From Polytrichum commune (taxonomy: Eukaryota > Streptophyta > Polytrichopsida > Polytrichales > Polytrichaceae), in NCBI GenBank assembly GCA_950295325.1, contig OX485806.1:24490001-24554000 (forward strand): a stretch of 64,000 nt of DNA, written 5' to 3'. Positions 10,438-23,600 of this stretch are shown here, in pieces. The position numbers and the translations under genes are program-made. Positions within the stretch are counted from its first letter, which is position 1; the number at the start of each line of letters is the position of its first letter. The notes beneath the pieces are model-generated. The model made no database searches and had not been told where the DNA came from. It saw only the letters and a program-made list of their open reading frames with translations.

Positions 10438-11356
10438 CTACACCCTTTTTATTATCAGGAAAATCCCAAGCCAGATGTCCCTCCTTACGACAGATGAAAC
10501 AATGGCTGTCCTTTTTGTCGGTGCTCTTAACTGAGGATTCCTCCCCCTTTGGCTTATGATCTTGTTGTAGAAGGAGGAATTACGAGCCTTAGAGTAGCGT
10601 GACTCCTTGTCCCTTACCGGCCGTGAATTGCCATTACCTTTGGCAATTGCTGCCTCTGAAAGAGATTTTACATCATCCCGTCCCTTTGTAGCTTGGGTAT
10701 AAATGGCGTCGATCGTTACACCATAATTGATCAAACGTTTAATGTCCTCCCATGGACCACACTCACCTCGTGGATCCACTAGGACTTTATTTTGAACATC
10801 CTCTTTGAGTCCAGATAGAAATCGTTCAACCTTATCGCCCTTGGAAATAGGTGATTTCGTAATATGAGAACACAGATGTTGAAAGTCGTTAACATACTCT
10901 TCCGATGTTTTAGAGTACGGAGCTTGTTTCGGGCAACCATTTCTTGGTTAACACTTTCATAAGCACTGATAAGCGCGTCCTGGAAATTTTCCCATAATAA
11001 CTGATCTTTCTCATCCGTACGAAGCTTCATTGCCAACACATCCCAATGTTGAGCGACATTAGTTCTAAATAAGTGGAAGCAATGAGCACCCACTCCATTT
11101 TAGGTACCTTGCATGCAGTTAAGTACTTATGCATCTGGGATATCCAGGCAAGGATGGTGACTTTGGATTTGTCCCTGAATTTCTTCGGCTTTGCGGAGGC
11201 CGCAGTGGAGCATACTTTGTCTACTTCTTGATACGTTTGTAAAACATTCAACTTACAGTCATGAGTGTCTACTCGACCGTCCATCTGTGTATACATTGAA
11301 AGCAAACTGTCACACTCCGCCTCAATCCTTTGAAATTGGTCATGATCGTCAATCAA
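10438..11356 (-). pseudogene. Retrotransposon C Gag, fragmented, with altered zinc knuckle
   Basis: At least three frames together give a gypsy Gag. The 11,356-11,027 part has ILAWISQMHKYLTACKVP. The 11,093-10,779 part has AHCFHLFRTNVAQHWDVLA and LLWENFQDALISAYE, typical of Retrotrans_gag. Near 10,500-10,440, in another frame, is a knuckle reading CFICRKEGHLAWDF, where the last zinc-binding Cys has become Phe. Frame changes and this altered residue show decay. Gag would form the particle shell. Confidence 0.7.
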
Positions 11357-11635
11357 CTATCCTACACAATACTCCCAAATTTTCCGGCTACCAGATTTCC
11401 CATTGCTTCATCCATGTCTACTGGAGTAATTACAGAAGGACTGCCTTCATTGGATGGACCAGACATATCCATATCCATGGCCATTGGACAAAACAGTCAC
11501 AAATACCCAAAAAACTTGACGTATACCTGCCAAATTTTACTCAACTTTGAATGTAATTGTAAAGAAAACCAAGAGGCAACACTTGAGATTACAAAAAACG
11601 CTTCAAAAACACTTGCTAGGAGAAAAAAATTGTGA

Positions 11636-12198
11636 TAACCGGTTCAGCAAGTTATTAAAAAAGATTGTAGAATTTTTACATTAAAAATGACGGGTTCAGC
11701 AGGTCACCAGTCGTGCGGTGACCGGTTCAGCAAAAGTGCCACGTCAACACTGCCAACTCATTAAATTTTAAAATGCTCCCCTCCTTGAAACAACCAAGTT
11801 GGACAAGCATCACGCAAGCAAAAAATTTGACAGTCTGGAGGTATACTTGAGGATTAAAAGGAAAGTTAAATTTCAGATTACCCCCCCCCCCTTCACACGA
11901 TAAAACTCAAAAATAAATCTTGAGTGCTTAACAAATGCACGATGAGGTACAACTCGTTGGAAATGGATTTTTGACCCCCCCCCTCTCGCGGAAAAACTTT
12001 TTGAAAAATAATAATAATAAATCATTTAAAACAAATCAGGATTGCTTAATAAACGCGCGACGAGGTACTCGTTGAGAACAAATTTCTGACCCCTCCCCCC
12101 CCCCCTCACGCGATAAAAGCTAAAACATAAATCCTCTTTCAGAAAACAGGATTACGCAGCGGAAAACATAACACCCAAAAAAAACAAGGTTGAAGAAA
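11636..12198. repeat. Leader of retrotransposon C with C-tract tandem repeats
   Basis: Between the primer site and gag there is no gene. Two repeat types are visible. The word CGGTTCAGCA or close variants occurs three times between 11,640 and 11,735. Three copies of a unit of about 90-115 bp, each starting with a run of 9-11 cytosines, begin near 11,881, 11,975 and 12,090 and share elements such as CACGCGATAAAA, GATGAGGTACAACTCGTTG and TGCTTAACAAA. Confidence 0.6.
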
Positions 12199-12214
12199 TT
12201 CTGCTCTAATACCA
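12199..12214 (-). other. Primer-binding site of retrotransposon C (tRNA-iMet type, one change)
   Basis: The minus strand reads TGGTATTAGAGCAGAA; the first 12 bases match the iMet primer site TGGTATCAGAGC with one C-to-T change. It lies one base inside the end of LTR-C, as expected. Confidence 0.75.
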
Positions 12215-12215
12215 A

Positions 12216-13902
12216 TGTAACGTATCTCAGAAATAATGAGACCCAAGAGTCATGTTCCACCCAATCTTAGAGCTTATATTCTTGCTCCTACTATGAGTTG
12301 AGGCTCCCTTCAACTAGTAGTGCAAGATATACCACTAGCTCTCCCTCCATGCCTTTAGGAAAACTCTACGTACAGTTAACTCATGATCATTACTTACGAG
12401 GTGATAACCTAGTGTAACACCATAGTCTCAACTAGTAGTAACTCCCTATACCTTGTAGAACTATTAGAGCACCTAGGGTGGAGCCTCTAGTCTTCTAGCA
12501 AAGGAGTTTAGTTGAACTAGAGGTTGTAAATAATAAATGAATAATAAGTAAATACACATTACATACGTTAATGCCTCAAATAATATCCCTTCTTACATTC
12601 ATGTTAAGTTCGTACATGGTATAGAGAGTCCAACTGTTGGATGTCGTAGTACCATGGTATTTTTAATGTTTTATTTTATTATTTCAAGATGTGTGTTATG
12701 AACTCGTTATCATAATGATACTTAATTTCCATTAAGAATAAGTGAGAATGTAGTTAAATAATTCATTTCTCAAAATGAGATCTTGAAAAAACAAGGAGAT
12801 AATTTGAAAATGGTTTGCCTAAACTACCAAGGTGTATAACATAGATGATGTGAGCCCAAAATGGGCCCACATATTTGTTTTAACTCTTGTAAACTATTAC
12901 AAGTGATGTTTTAGTGTTTTATGATTATTTACAAAAATATAAAAAGAGTGAAGCTTGAAAGAAGCTAGGTTTAAGCATTATGCTCATTTGAAGTGGATTG
13001 ATTAAAAGTGTAGTAGTAAAAGGAAGCTCCGTAGTTGGTGAGCGTAGTAGGTAGAGACCCAAGGGTAGTTAAATGATTGAATTAGGACCTTTGGTGTTGG
13101 TTTTAGGAAAAGGGCTCAAGAGATAAGATGAGAGCCTACAAAGTAGGAGGAGATTTCGAAGGCTTATCGTGAGCCTTGAGGGTGCTCACCTTCTCAAACT
13201 CACTATTTAAGACCTCGTTCTTCCCTCACTCCTCCTCTCTTTCCTTCGTGCTCTTTGGCACCTCACGTGTTATAAGTGGGGGTGCGTAGGAAGCAAGATA
13301 GGAGCACGTGTGTGTGCATGGGTGTAAGGTTAGGAGCCAAGGCTAGTTGGCCTTGAAGGGGCTTAACCTCTTGTTAGTAATAGTTGGGCGTGAATGATTT
13401 AAAGTTCAATTTATGGCTTTGTTTGAATACTTGGATTTACATTGATTAGCCTTATATTTATGCAGATGTGCAAAATCTCTTATTGGAGCATTTAGTTTTG
13501 TTGGACTTCATATGAATTTTTAAGAGCCAAAAAACCGATACTATGTCCAAACTTCCAAAAACTAGTGAAAAAATGTAGATTCAAAGGGAACAGCGTAGAA
13601 TTGCAACCATATACTTTGTGGCAGTAAAAATATTATTGCATATTCATGTAGAGGACTTCATTACCTATCCATGGATACCAAGAACTCATTTTTTGGAATT
13701 CATATGAATTTTTGAGAGCCAAAACACCGAGACTGTGTCTAAACTTCCAATAAAATAGTGACACACTCTTATAGTTTTTTGACTTATGATGTTTTTGACT
13801 TATGATGTTTATTGAATTACCGAGGGAGGATTTTCTACGTGTCATTAAAACTTTTCCACTCGGGCTAGGACGAAATCGAAGGGTGGGGAATTTTTGGTGA
13901 CA
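12216..13902 (-). repeat. 5' LTR of retrotransposon C (LTR-C), about 1.69 kb
   Basis: On the minus strand it starts TGTCACCAAAAA (13,902) and ends CGTTACA (12,216), directly before the primer site, giving TG...CA termini. The first about 90 bp at the outer end match LTR-B closely, while the rest does not, so the two belong to related but distinct families. A direct repeat of about 55 bp (13,505-13,560 and 13,693-13,748, around CATATGAATTTTTGAGAGCC) lies inside. No coding sequence is supported. Confidence 0.65.
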
Positions 13903-15491
13903 ATGAAATTCATCGTATCAATTCACCAAAGCAAGAATAGAAACAAATGACTCAACCGCACGATATCAAAATTGTAAGGCATGTAGGTCTAGAGTGACCA
14001 ACAACATGAAATGGGTTCTAGCATAGAAATACATACCTACATTTGAAATGTGCATTTTTCAAAGTACATGTGTATGTATGTAAGAATCTCTATGAGCATT
14101 TTTTTAAGAGTTCCTAAGGCATATTTTTAGCTAAAAAACATATTTCAACACTCATGTTCCCATTTGGATTAGCTAATGTAGTCACCGATATTTTTAATTA
14201 ATATCAAACCGATATACATATGGTAAAATTTTGGAAGCGTCCACTTTAAGTACACATATTAATATGAATGTCAACTTCTTGGTGAAACAAGCATGAATGA
14301 AGTGCCTTTTATTCCACGGGCTACTACCACCTTTTGGTGGGTAACTGATGAATATACAAGCTTAACCAAATTGACTATGCAATGGTGGAAGAGAAGGGGA
14401 AAGGGGGGTTACCGCCTGTAGTGAGGGTAAGTATGGGAGTGTATGTTGGAGGAGGCTTGAGAATTTTTAGTGAATTTAGTGGGTTTGAGGCACGGGGCGA
14501 TCACACCCCCTTACATTTCATAGCCACGTGCGATAAAAGTTTGCTACCCTATATTACATGCCATAGATAATTTTTAAAATTATGATATTTTTTCTACATA
14601 CACATAACCATTGATAATATCTTTTGTATATTCTTTTGAAATTTTTAGTCATCTTTATTTTTTTTAAGAATTGTTTTAGTTCAATGTTGCGTCATTCTAG
14701 TTAGAAACGGTATGTTTTATAAAAAAAAAAAATCATCAAATTTGGTTACCATTTTTTACTATGTAATAGATACTATGTAATAGATACTATGTATATCTAC
14801 TCATGAAAAAAAATCATAAACTTTTGAACCATTTTGGTGATGCTTTATGTAAAAAGTAGATTTTGTTTTATCACACGTGGTGTTCAACTTGACAATCATG
14901 AAGTGCACCCCCCAGGGTTTGAGGTGACCTCGAGTTTATAGTAGAAAATAAAACCAAAACAACTTTGAGGGTAGGAGATTTCATTTTAAAAGAAGAAAAA
15001 AAAAGAAAAAAAGCAAGCAAAGATTAAAAACAAAGAAAAATCAAAATTCTTGTAACCAAGGTTCTTAAATAGTATACAAGAAAGGAATCTTAGTAAACAA
15101 ATGAATTCCTTACACCAAAAGCATGGCCAAAAATAATTAGAAACCGAGTATTGGTCTCCCAATCTCGGGGGGTTCACTGGTGAAAATCGTAGAACAACGT
15201 GCCATAAAAAATAGGGTCCAATATATTCATTATAGATAAATTATGTAAGAAATGTATATGTAAAATAGGGGATTTTAAAATAGTGAAACATGTTAACATG
15301 TAAAATACCATCACCTTATAATCTTTTATGCAAGGTAAATAACCCCCCCAATAAATAGGTCCCGAACGCACGTGTATGCAAAATATAAGAGGGAGTGAAC
15401 CCCCCAAGCTCCCAATCCTTTTGGTTTCAAGAAATTTATAGGTACTCACATCCCCATAATTGTTAAGGGGTTGACAATTTGCAAACAAAGA
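13903..15491. other. Intergenic, no gene seen
   Basis: AT-rich DNA with homopolymer runs and a short direct repeat (ACTATGTAATAGAT at 14,758-14,785). Short open stretches here look random. I see nothing to annotate as a gene; part of it may be the 3' untranslated region of the AP2-domain gene. Confidence 0.5.
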
Positions 15492-17387
15492 TCACACTCT
15501 ATCTTTAGGTTCTAGAACTACTTTAAGGCCAAGTTTGTCATAATGTTCTATTACATATGGCATCATAAGCTCCACACTCATCAGAAAACGTGGTTTGTCG
15601 CAAGCAATCACATCATTTGAAGATGAGGCATTTGTGTTGTCCAATTTGTTGAGATTGTGAAGATTACGATCCTTATCTACTGTAGATCTTGACGGCTCAA
15701 AGTCTAAGATTTCGTCCAAATCTAGCAGAGGTTCCATAGATGTGGAACTAAGTGCCATATTAAACCAAATTGAACTTCTACAAGCGTCATTCACATAAGG
15801 TAGAATGTCTTGGGTGCTTGGAGGGGCCTTCATGACTTGATGCAGTTGGTGCACATCTATAAGATCTACATTTATTGTAGAGCTTTCGTCACTCTGCAAC
15901 ATTCATTCCAAAGAGCAATTTAATTGGTGAGGATTGGTTTGATAGATTATGGTCACACATGCCGTACCCCTAATAGCTATAAATAAAAGACGTGCACATC
16001 AAGACTCCCCATTGTCCATTAAGATTAGAAACTCCCAACTTGGGCCACCTTACTTTTAAATACTTAGTTACTTTTGTGAAGAAATTTTGACAAATAAGTA
16101 AACCTAAAGCACACAAAGCAAAGAACAACCATGGAATACTACCTAACATATGATAAAGGCCATCTTATGGGTGGTTTGAATGTGATGATAAGTGAGGTTA
16201 ACCCAACTAAGGAATATGCTACATTAACGTAACTTAACCCCACACATGCAGATCCATTGGCGACTACTCTCATATATCATTCCTCTTCTAGTTTTGAATT
16301 TGGTTCTAGTTTAGTTTTGGTGCAACATCACTTAAGTTTTTAGCTACTCAATTCACAAATAAATGGCAGGTTGAGACGTGTCATGCATAGGTAAAACACT
16401 CTAAGAATGTGCAAGTTTATCAAGATGGCCTCTAAGACTATTAGCAACTATTCAACGAGGATTTTTGAAATACATACATACCTTTTGATTTGCATTCCAC
16501 ATATTTTGAATCATTCTTTGCTCTCCAAGATGTTTGTCTTCCACACACCTTGTTGTATGTGATTCCAACGCAAATCTATGAGCATCGCAAACATTAAGAT
16601 TCAACTGATCATCTCGGTGAATAAATGCGATAGCATTATATGCTTCAATAGCTTCCTCAGCTGTCTTATAATTACCAATCCACATTTTCTTTCTTGATTT
16701 TGGAAGTTTGATTTCAGCTACCCAAGGATGTTTTCGCTCAGGTCGCCATCGCACACCTTTATATCGCTTCTCATGAATGCCTACCCGCATTTGTTGTTCC
16801 CTAGCCATCTTGCGTGCAATTGTCCTTTCAATAGCCCATGTTCTCTTGTTATGCCCTTGTAAGGATTCCGATGGCCTCAAATCAAAGAAATCAATTTGCA
16901 CAATCATTTGCATACTATCTGATTTGTAGGTGTTCCTCCAAAATGCAAGTGCCTCTAGGGTACCTAATACAATCCTATTTCGAATAGGTTGAAAAAATCT
17001 AGTGCCGATTTGATGAAGATTTCCTTGCTTTGCAAAGGATTCAAGTGTCGGTCCAATTGAAGCTTGGTTGCAAGTGTCATATAGAAGACGATGTTGTGGC
17101 AATTCATATGTATCAAATTTGTAATTCTCTAATGTTCGATAAGTTGAAATAATACCTTCTGAATGACATATTTTCTTATGTATATGGAGAAGTTGCAATC
17201 TATAATCATGTCCAATGGAGACATTTGTGACTAAAGAAAGTTTTCCTACCGATAAAAAACATCCAACTTGTGATTCCGAATGCATTTCATAGGATCCCTT
17301 GTCTTTGTTATGTTGGAAATTTCTTACTCCAAATTCCAGTGACGTCATGGTGTTAGCGACATAAATCAAATTATTACATACATACAA
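15492..17387 (-). CDS. AP2/ERF-domain protein, two exons
   Basis: Exons are 17387-16482 and 15893-15492. The donor GTATGT at 16,481 and acceptor TTGCAG before 15,893 join in phase 0, giving about 435 residues. The AP2 domain is at about residues 211-270: RYKGVRWRPERKHPWVAEIK, then KMWIGNYKTAEEAIEAYN. These match the YRG and RAYD-type elements of AP2/ERF DNA-binding domains, although the usual D/A positions are altered. Such proteins bind GCC- or DRE-like promoter elements in the nucleus. The long N-terminal part (about 210 residues) has no motif I know. The C-terminal exon is acidic (LLDLDEILDFEP) and could be an activation region. The start is uncertain: ATG at 17,387 or the in-frame ATG about 40 bases later, or an unseen upstream exon. 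It could also be a degenerating copy. Confidence 0.6.
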
Positions 17388-18957
17388 GCATGCTACTCAC
17401 ATAAATGCTTGAATGTCCAATTCAATTGCGAAAATACTTCATGAATGCTCTAGATAAAACTTCTCTATATAATTATCACAATAGATTTGGTAAAGGTAAA
17501 CCTTGTAATTAGCAAGACTTAGTTTATCTTAAGCTTATTCAAGAATGTAGTAAGAAAGAACTACAAAGTTGGCATGGGTAAAAGTGAATTAGATTCAAGA
17601 GATTGCAAAGCAATATATATCATGTTTTTGTTGCCTACATTACAAGAATAACTTTTGTTTGCTCTTTTGAACTTGTTGGTTACATGTGTTCAACACATTT
17701 GTGAGTTTCCGTATTACAAAATTGGAATTTGAGCATTCTATCACATATCCTCAAGAGTTCTCACACATTAACCTTGACATCTCTTCTACAACCTTAAAAC
17801 TTGTTTCATATGTCATAAGAACTAATGAACATGGGAGGAACCTAGTAAAACCCACCAAAAAAATCTAGGAAAAAATCAAAACTTAGTTGAAATGAGACAA
17901 GTAGCTACTAGCAAGAGTGTGACAAGAGACAATTAATTCACATATATGCATTGTACATCGATGACACTGCACAAGATAGACTGTTTATGTGCTCAAACAA
18001 CAACAATTTATGTATAGCAACACTTAAGGTCAAGGTGCTTCTAGAACCATGTTGGATGAGTTCAACTCACCACGTGTGTAAGAAGTTCGTGCACAAAGGA
18101 CCACGGTGCCAAACCATGGACTAAACTACCAAAAGATGACCAAATGAACTCATTGTCAAACCATGGACTTAAATTGCTAAAAGATGACCAAGTGAACTCA
18201 TTTTCAAACCATGTGATGCCTTCGGAAGACATCAAGCAACATGAATACCATACGGTGCTTCTTGGTTCATATTCTTTAATGCCGACCTATAATATTCATG
18301 TGGGATTTGGACGGGTCTCACACAATGTACAATTGCCATATGGTAGCATTTTAGAAACAATCATCTATTAAAAGCCAAAGCACATTTAAGCACTCTACGA
18401 TAATCCTTTCCACAATCCAACCATCCACTTTTCAACCATACTAGAGGAAGTGTTGTTCAAAGCAACCCTTGTGGTTGTCGGTACTTGTAGATTGTAAGAC
18501 AATCGGTAGCTAGAAGATTCTTGTTGACCAAGATGATTTTTGGTTATCACCCAAATTACAATAAATAGTCCTATTAGTGTGGACCACGATAATCCTCTAG
18601 AACCCATAGACAAAGACGACGACAACAACACAAGGTCGGTGTTCCCATTAATCCACATGAATTCTCAGAGTGGATTAAGAGTAGCTAATGATGATGTATC
18701 TGCTATATTTAGTCCATTAGAAGAAGTTCAAGGTTGACCCTATGGAATTCTGTAGGTATGTAACATGGTATCGTAAACCTATAAACGCAATTGATAATAA
18801 TGCCATGGTTTACCCATGGTTGGAGGTAGACCTTGACCTTGACCTTTCAATTTACCACCTAGATCTTCCCAATTGTGTTGACATATTTTGAGCACATCGT
18901 GTAATGAAATCGATTTTACAATCCGGGAATTTGAAAGGCTTATAGACTAAAGATACA
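17388..18957. other. Intergenic, contains a 47-bp tandem repeat
   Basis: No gene supported. From 18,111 to about 18,212 a unit of about 47 bp beginning CCATGGACT and containing AAAGATGACCAA is present twice plus a partial third copy. A dispersed 40-bp word near 18,568-18,608 (CCTATTAGTGTGGACCAC) recurs at 50,479-50,516. Short open frames at 18,395-18,737 have no family features. Confidence 0.5.
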
Positions 18958-19620
18958 TCAGTGCGGTGTCAAACCAACTAATTCCCTAGAGTGACAGAGT
19001 GTCGTGGCCTCCGTGAGGTAGAGGCTAGTTTTGACTTGATGGTCTAAGTGAAAGGAAAACTTGAGTCTCCGTAATATTGCCTTCTCAAATAGTGGTTGAA
19101 ATTTATCTCTAGTGGGGTTGTAAAGTGTGCCTCGTTTTCTAAGAGTAAAGTGGCTTGATCTATGATCTTTAGAGATAGTTGACCACCGTCCAGTGTTGAT
19201 AGCAAGTCTACGATTTGAGGTGCAGTAAGCAATAATGATCTTGCAGTGTGGTGGTGTAAATGATTGCCTCAAGTACAATTCACATTCGTAATCGAGAAAA
19301 TCCTTGAGATGTCGGTAATCTAGTTTCTTCCCCGAGATATGGAAAGTGTTCCACTCTTTAGTCAAAAAGAACCTCTTTGACATTATCAAATATGATTTTT
19401 GATATTTTTGGGTTGTCCCCATGATGAGCAAGACCCTAGGATGCTTTTCACATGGTTGTAGATTTATGCCAAGTGTTAGCCCCTTTTCGGCAAGGTGACG
19501 AGAAAATGAGACTGCTTGATTGACTAACCAAGAGGTTGGTAGGTGGGCAAGCCGTTGTTGAAAACTCACAATTAGCTTTAGAGTGTATAATTCAAGAAGT
19601 TCTCCAAATTCAACCAACAA
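18958..19620 (-). pseudogene. LINE-like (non-LTR retrotransposon) C-terminal remnant
   Basis: A 220-codon frame resembles the C-terminal end of plant or animal LINE polyproteins: the segment SNRRLAINTGRWSTI followed, in a neighbouring frame (19,044-19,232), by LENEAHFTTPLEINF, and back in the first frame by LYNPTRDKFQPLFEKA. The family normally has a Cys-rich motif just before EAHF. Here the match switches frame near 19,140, so it is broken. Endonuclease and RT domains are not visible. Identification rests on remembered similarity of this tail and needs a protein search. Confidence 0.45.
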
Positions 19621-20675
19621 AACATGATATGGTTGTTGAAGAACACACTTTGATATAAGATGTCATATTTATCTTCATGCCCTTCTCAAAAGCCTTCCAA
19701 TGAGAGTTTTTAAAGTCACCTCCCGATATTTTAGTGTCATATTTGAAAGTTGGTGCCCTTAACTTCTTGAGAGGCATGTTTTGGGTTTATGAATGACTCT
19801 TGAAGGCAAATTCATCCAAAAGGAAGATGCAAGGAAGGTCACAATAGGTATCATCATGTTCCTCATGAAGTTTTCTTCTCAATGGCAATGATCCCATTCA
19901 GGATACATATTCCAATATGAGAAGAATGAACTAATTTTTTCCTTTCAACCCTAAATTCATATTATTTTTATTGAAAATCATCAATATTCTTTAGACTATG
20001 CTTATCTATTCTTAATATAATCTTGAAAGTTTGGACTACAACTTTATTGCATATACTTATCACACCTTCTTGAAGTTTGATGACTCTGCATTGATTATAA
20101 ACAAATATAAAAATTACTAAATTGATGTGACCTTAATATCAATTGAACTTTTATTTTAGGTATAATAAAAATTAAGCTATACACAGCTTACTTTTTAGAT
20201 AATTTATTGAAATCGCAATACGCTCCAGGAAGGTAAGGGTTAACATCACCAGGATTAATATGTCCAATTAAAAAACCTTCTGGATCAACACCTTGAGTTC
20301 TAATATCCAAATTCCATGTAGGTCTAAACCAAAAGGTCCGTTTCTTCAAGAAAAATATTATTTAAAAGAAAGTAAGGGAGGATATCCTTGCTACAATTGA
20401 AATCTAAACCTCATGTACATTGGATGCTTACACAACCTTAACCTTGTACAGTGCTGCCTTCCCAAATCAAATTAATAATCGTTGCTCCCACCTCACCAAT
20501 GTGGTCAACGGTGATGAATGTGTGTACAAAGGACATAAAGGAAAGTATGTGAAAGAGGATGGTCAGAAACAATGTTAACGCGTGAAGTAAGCACATATGA
20601 ATTGAATGTATCTTGCTGTGGACTATAGGTCTCTTGCAAGAAAGAATCTAGTGTAGACCCAGAGAGAGAGGGTCA
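19621..20675. other. Gap between LINE remnant and COG6
   Basis: No gene seen. The right-hand part presumably contains the 3' untranslated region of COG6. The left part may continue the LINE remnant. Confidence 0.4.
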
Positions 20676-23600
20676 TCACAACCCAAGAATTGTTTTCATC
20701 TGCTCGGGGGTATGCCGGAGCATTGATTTGGAATCGGTGTAACCATTCGATGAATCCGAAACTGCATTGTACACGACTTCATAAGCATCGGCTAATGCGC
20801 GTGCCACTCGTCCACATGATTCACTTCGTAATTGTGGAACCTGAATTTGCTCAAACTCCGGAACTGCGCCCTCTGTGCCAGCCAAAAGACCAAATAATAA
20901 TTTCAGAGATTCTGAAACTGCAGACACAGACATACCTTCTGCTTCCGCCATAGGCTTCCCATCATCAAATATATCCTCTTCCTTGGGCACAATCTCGCCT
21001 CTCTGCATGGATTTACGGAGCCTCTCCTTGATATAACTAACTTTTTTCTGAAGCCCACAACGCTCCAGAATTACCCCAAGTTCAATTTCTACCAAGGCAG
21101 AAATGTAACCCTCGATACGGGCTCCCAAAGTGCACACATAGGCATCAGCCACACGGTGTGCTCGTAATGGCTCTTGAATTGCAGATAGGCAGTTGATGAG
21201 GAACATTTTACGGACTGACAATATACTTTGTGAGGCGTGAGAACCGGAAGTGCCACTTAAAAGGGTTTCCACTGATGATGGCCTCCGCTGTGATGGTGAC
21301 ATGGCAGGGAGCCTGCGTCCAGATGGAGGAATTTCACCACTGTTACGGCGCACGCCTGCCAGACCACAACATTATGAGCACATAAGGGGAAAGAAAATAA
21401 AATAGAGACTACCATAGAGGGCTCTTTCTTTTTCGGTAGAAAACACTTAATTTCCCTTCAGTTTCTGGCACTTGTCATTCCTGGGTTGATTGAGACCCAC
21501 CTGAATCCTGTGTGGAGACTACATCCTAGCATTAGTAAATATGAAATAGAGCAACCTCTCCATTGCTGCAGATTGTCAGTGAATCTCTACTTATTATCTC
21601 AGCAGTATACTCATAATAAAGCACTGAAAAGGGGGGAAAAGCAGGTAACAATCTAAATGCAGAAACCACTTTCTGTTCTCAGGGTGGAAGGATAAACTCG
21701 GAGCTATCCACAAACTTGCAAGAAAGACCAACTATAGAGAACAGAGAGAGTAGTATGTATACTCCACAAATTCTGAAAGACGCCTACAAACCTGGAAGAG
21801 TGAATAGATGTAGAATGCAATGCGCTAGGTAATCTTTACATGGATGTTCATAACCTCATCATAATAATAGGTTACGAACAACTTCTATTCTACATTGAGA
21901 ATGTAATTTTTTAAACTAGAGATATATTTAAATAGGCTTTTCAAGGTACCTGATAATGGCTTCACACCATAAGCTTCTGCAGATTGCTCACACATCTGTA
22001 TCAAAGGGTCCAGAATGGCCTCGATAATTGGTCCGAAATCCGGTTTCTGCCCACCAGCTGGAACCATCATACTCTCGTAGTTGTCTATAAGCTCCATAAG
22101 CAGTGACATTGTCTCACCAACGGCAGGATGTGGAGAGAGGTCTACGGCCACAGGGGAAGGATACCGGAGCAGTTTCTCACCTCGTGCCTTCACAATGTCC
22201 AAGACTGTGCGTTGGGCAGCATCGCGCACATCACGAACTGTAACAGAAAGGGTAGCCCCTTGCCCTAGTAGTTCTGAGACGGTGTGACCATAAAACTCAA
22301 GAAGGTTATTCAACTTGTATGCCAGTAGTAAAGAAGGCTGGGATTGCAACACCTGATCTACTCGCAGTTTAAATGGCCTGCATACACCTTCAAACACACG
22401 GTCCAACACATAACCCATGTCTGCTTCGACCTTCCCGTCATCTCTCGCCCATTCTCCGGAAGTTCGGGTCGACGAAATCAACTTGGAAGCTTCGGATGAA
22501 AATCTTTGAGATGTGGTCCCCATACTTTGGTCAGTACTGAACAATGCCATGGCAAGTTCTCTCTCCGAGGCAAGAGCTTGATGGATCCACGCAAGCATAT
22601 CACCAACATAGCGCAAGGGATCATGTGCGTGCACTTCAATCGGTCTCGGCATGCCTCCAGGACCACCTCGTGTCAATGCTGTGATAAAACGTCGGAAGAG
22701 AGCATTATGTCGTGTGTTTGCCACTTCTTCCGCACAATACTTGAAGAGGACAGGCCTATCTTTGAGAGACTGCGCTGCTGCTTTGAGGAGGTCACTAACC
22801 TCAGGAGTATCATTATCACCCAAGCTCCGGCATTCAGCTTGCACCCACCTGTAATTCCCATCATGGAGACAACATTAGTGAAATAAAACTCAATGAGGTA
22901 TTGTTCAACTCAATGAGACTTTTAGTCAGGAGTTGGCCCTTTATGGTTTCCATTGGTTATTTTACACACAAAATCAAAGTTTCTTTCCACATATGGCGCA
23001 TGTTTGGGGGTAGTGGTTGAAGTCAAATGAAAGGCAACCTATTTTGACTCATTGAGGGCCAGACTCAGCTTAGCACCTCTTGGCATGCCAAAATGAGTTT
23101 AACCCTCAATGAACAGATATAAAATGTTAACCGTTCAAACCTTCACACTGCCTCCAAGCATGCACTGAAAATTTACCAAACATGCAAGGTATTGTATGCT
23201 CAACAACCAACTCCCGGCCCAAAGTCATGTTGAGTTCAGAGAATAACTCCAACATGTAGGTAAGGACAGGTGAAGAAATACCCCATTCTAACCCAGAAGT
23301 ATATATTCAGAACTGGTTTCATATCTTGAACCTACCTGCATAACCTCTCATATGCAGCCTCCTGGTAGACAGCCATCATGTCCATCAACTCCAAGCCTGC
23401 ACGTTGGTGGTGCGTGCGCAGCAGTACTTTGCAATTTGCATGAATCTCCTGAACCCTCGTGAGTGCCTTGAAGAAGTTTTCACTAAGATCTTCTTCGCGG
23501 AGCGCAGTGACTTCTTCTGGACGAAGCTGATAGTTGTTCAAGAAAGCTGCAATGAGATCCTGACGTTGGGTGGTGTGCTCTAGCTCCTGCTTGAGGCGTT

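Noticed and set aside
14986-15488. Two minus-strand frames rich in Phe/Cys
   Set aside because: AT-rich sequence gives Phe/Leu/Ile-rich chance frames; no conserved motif and no gene context.
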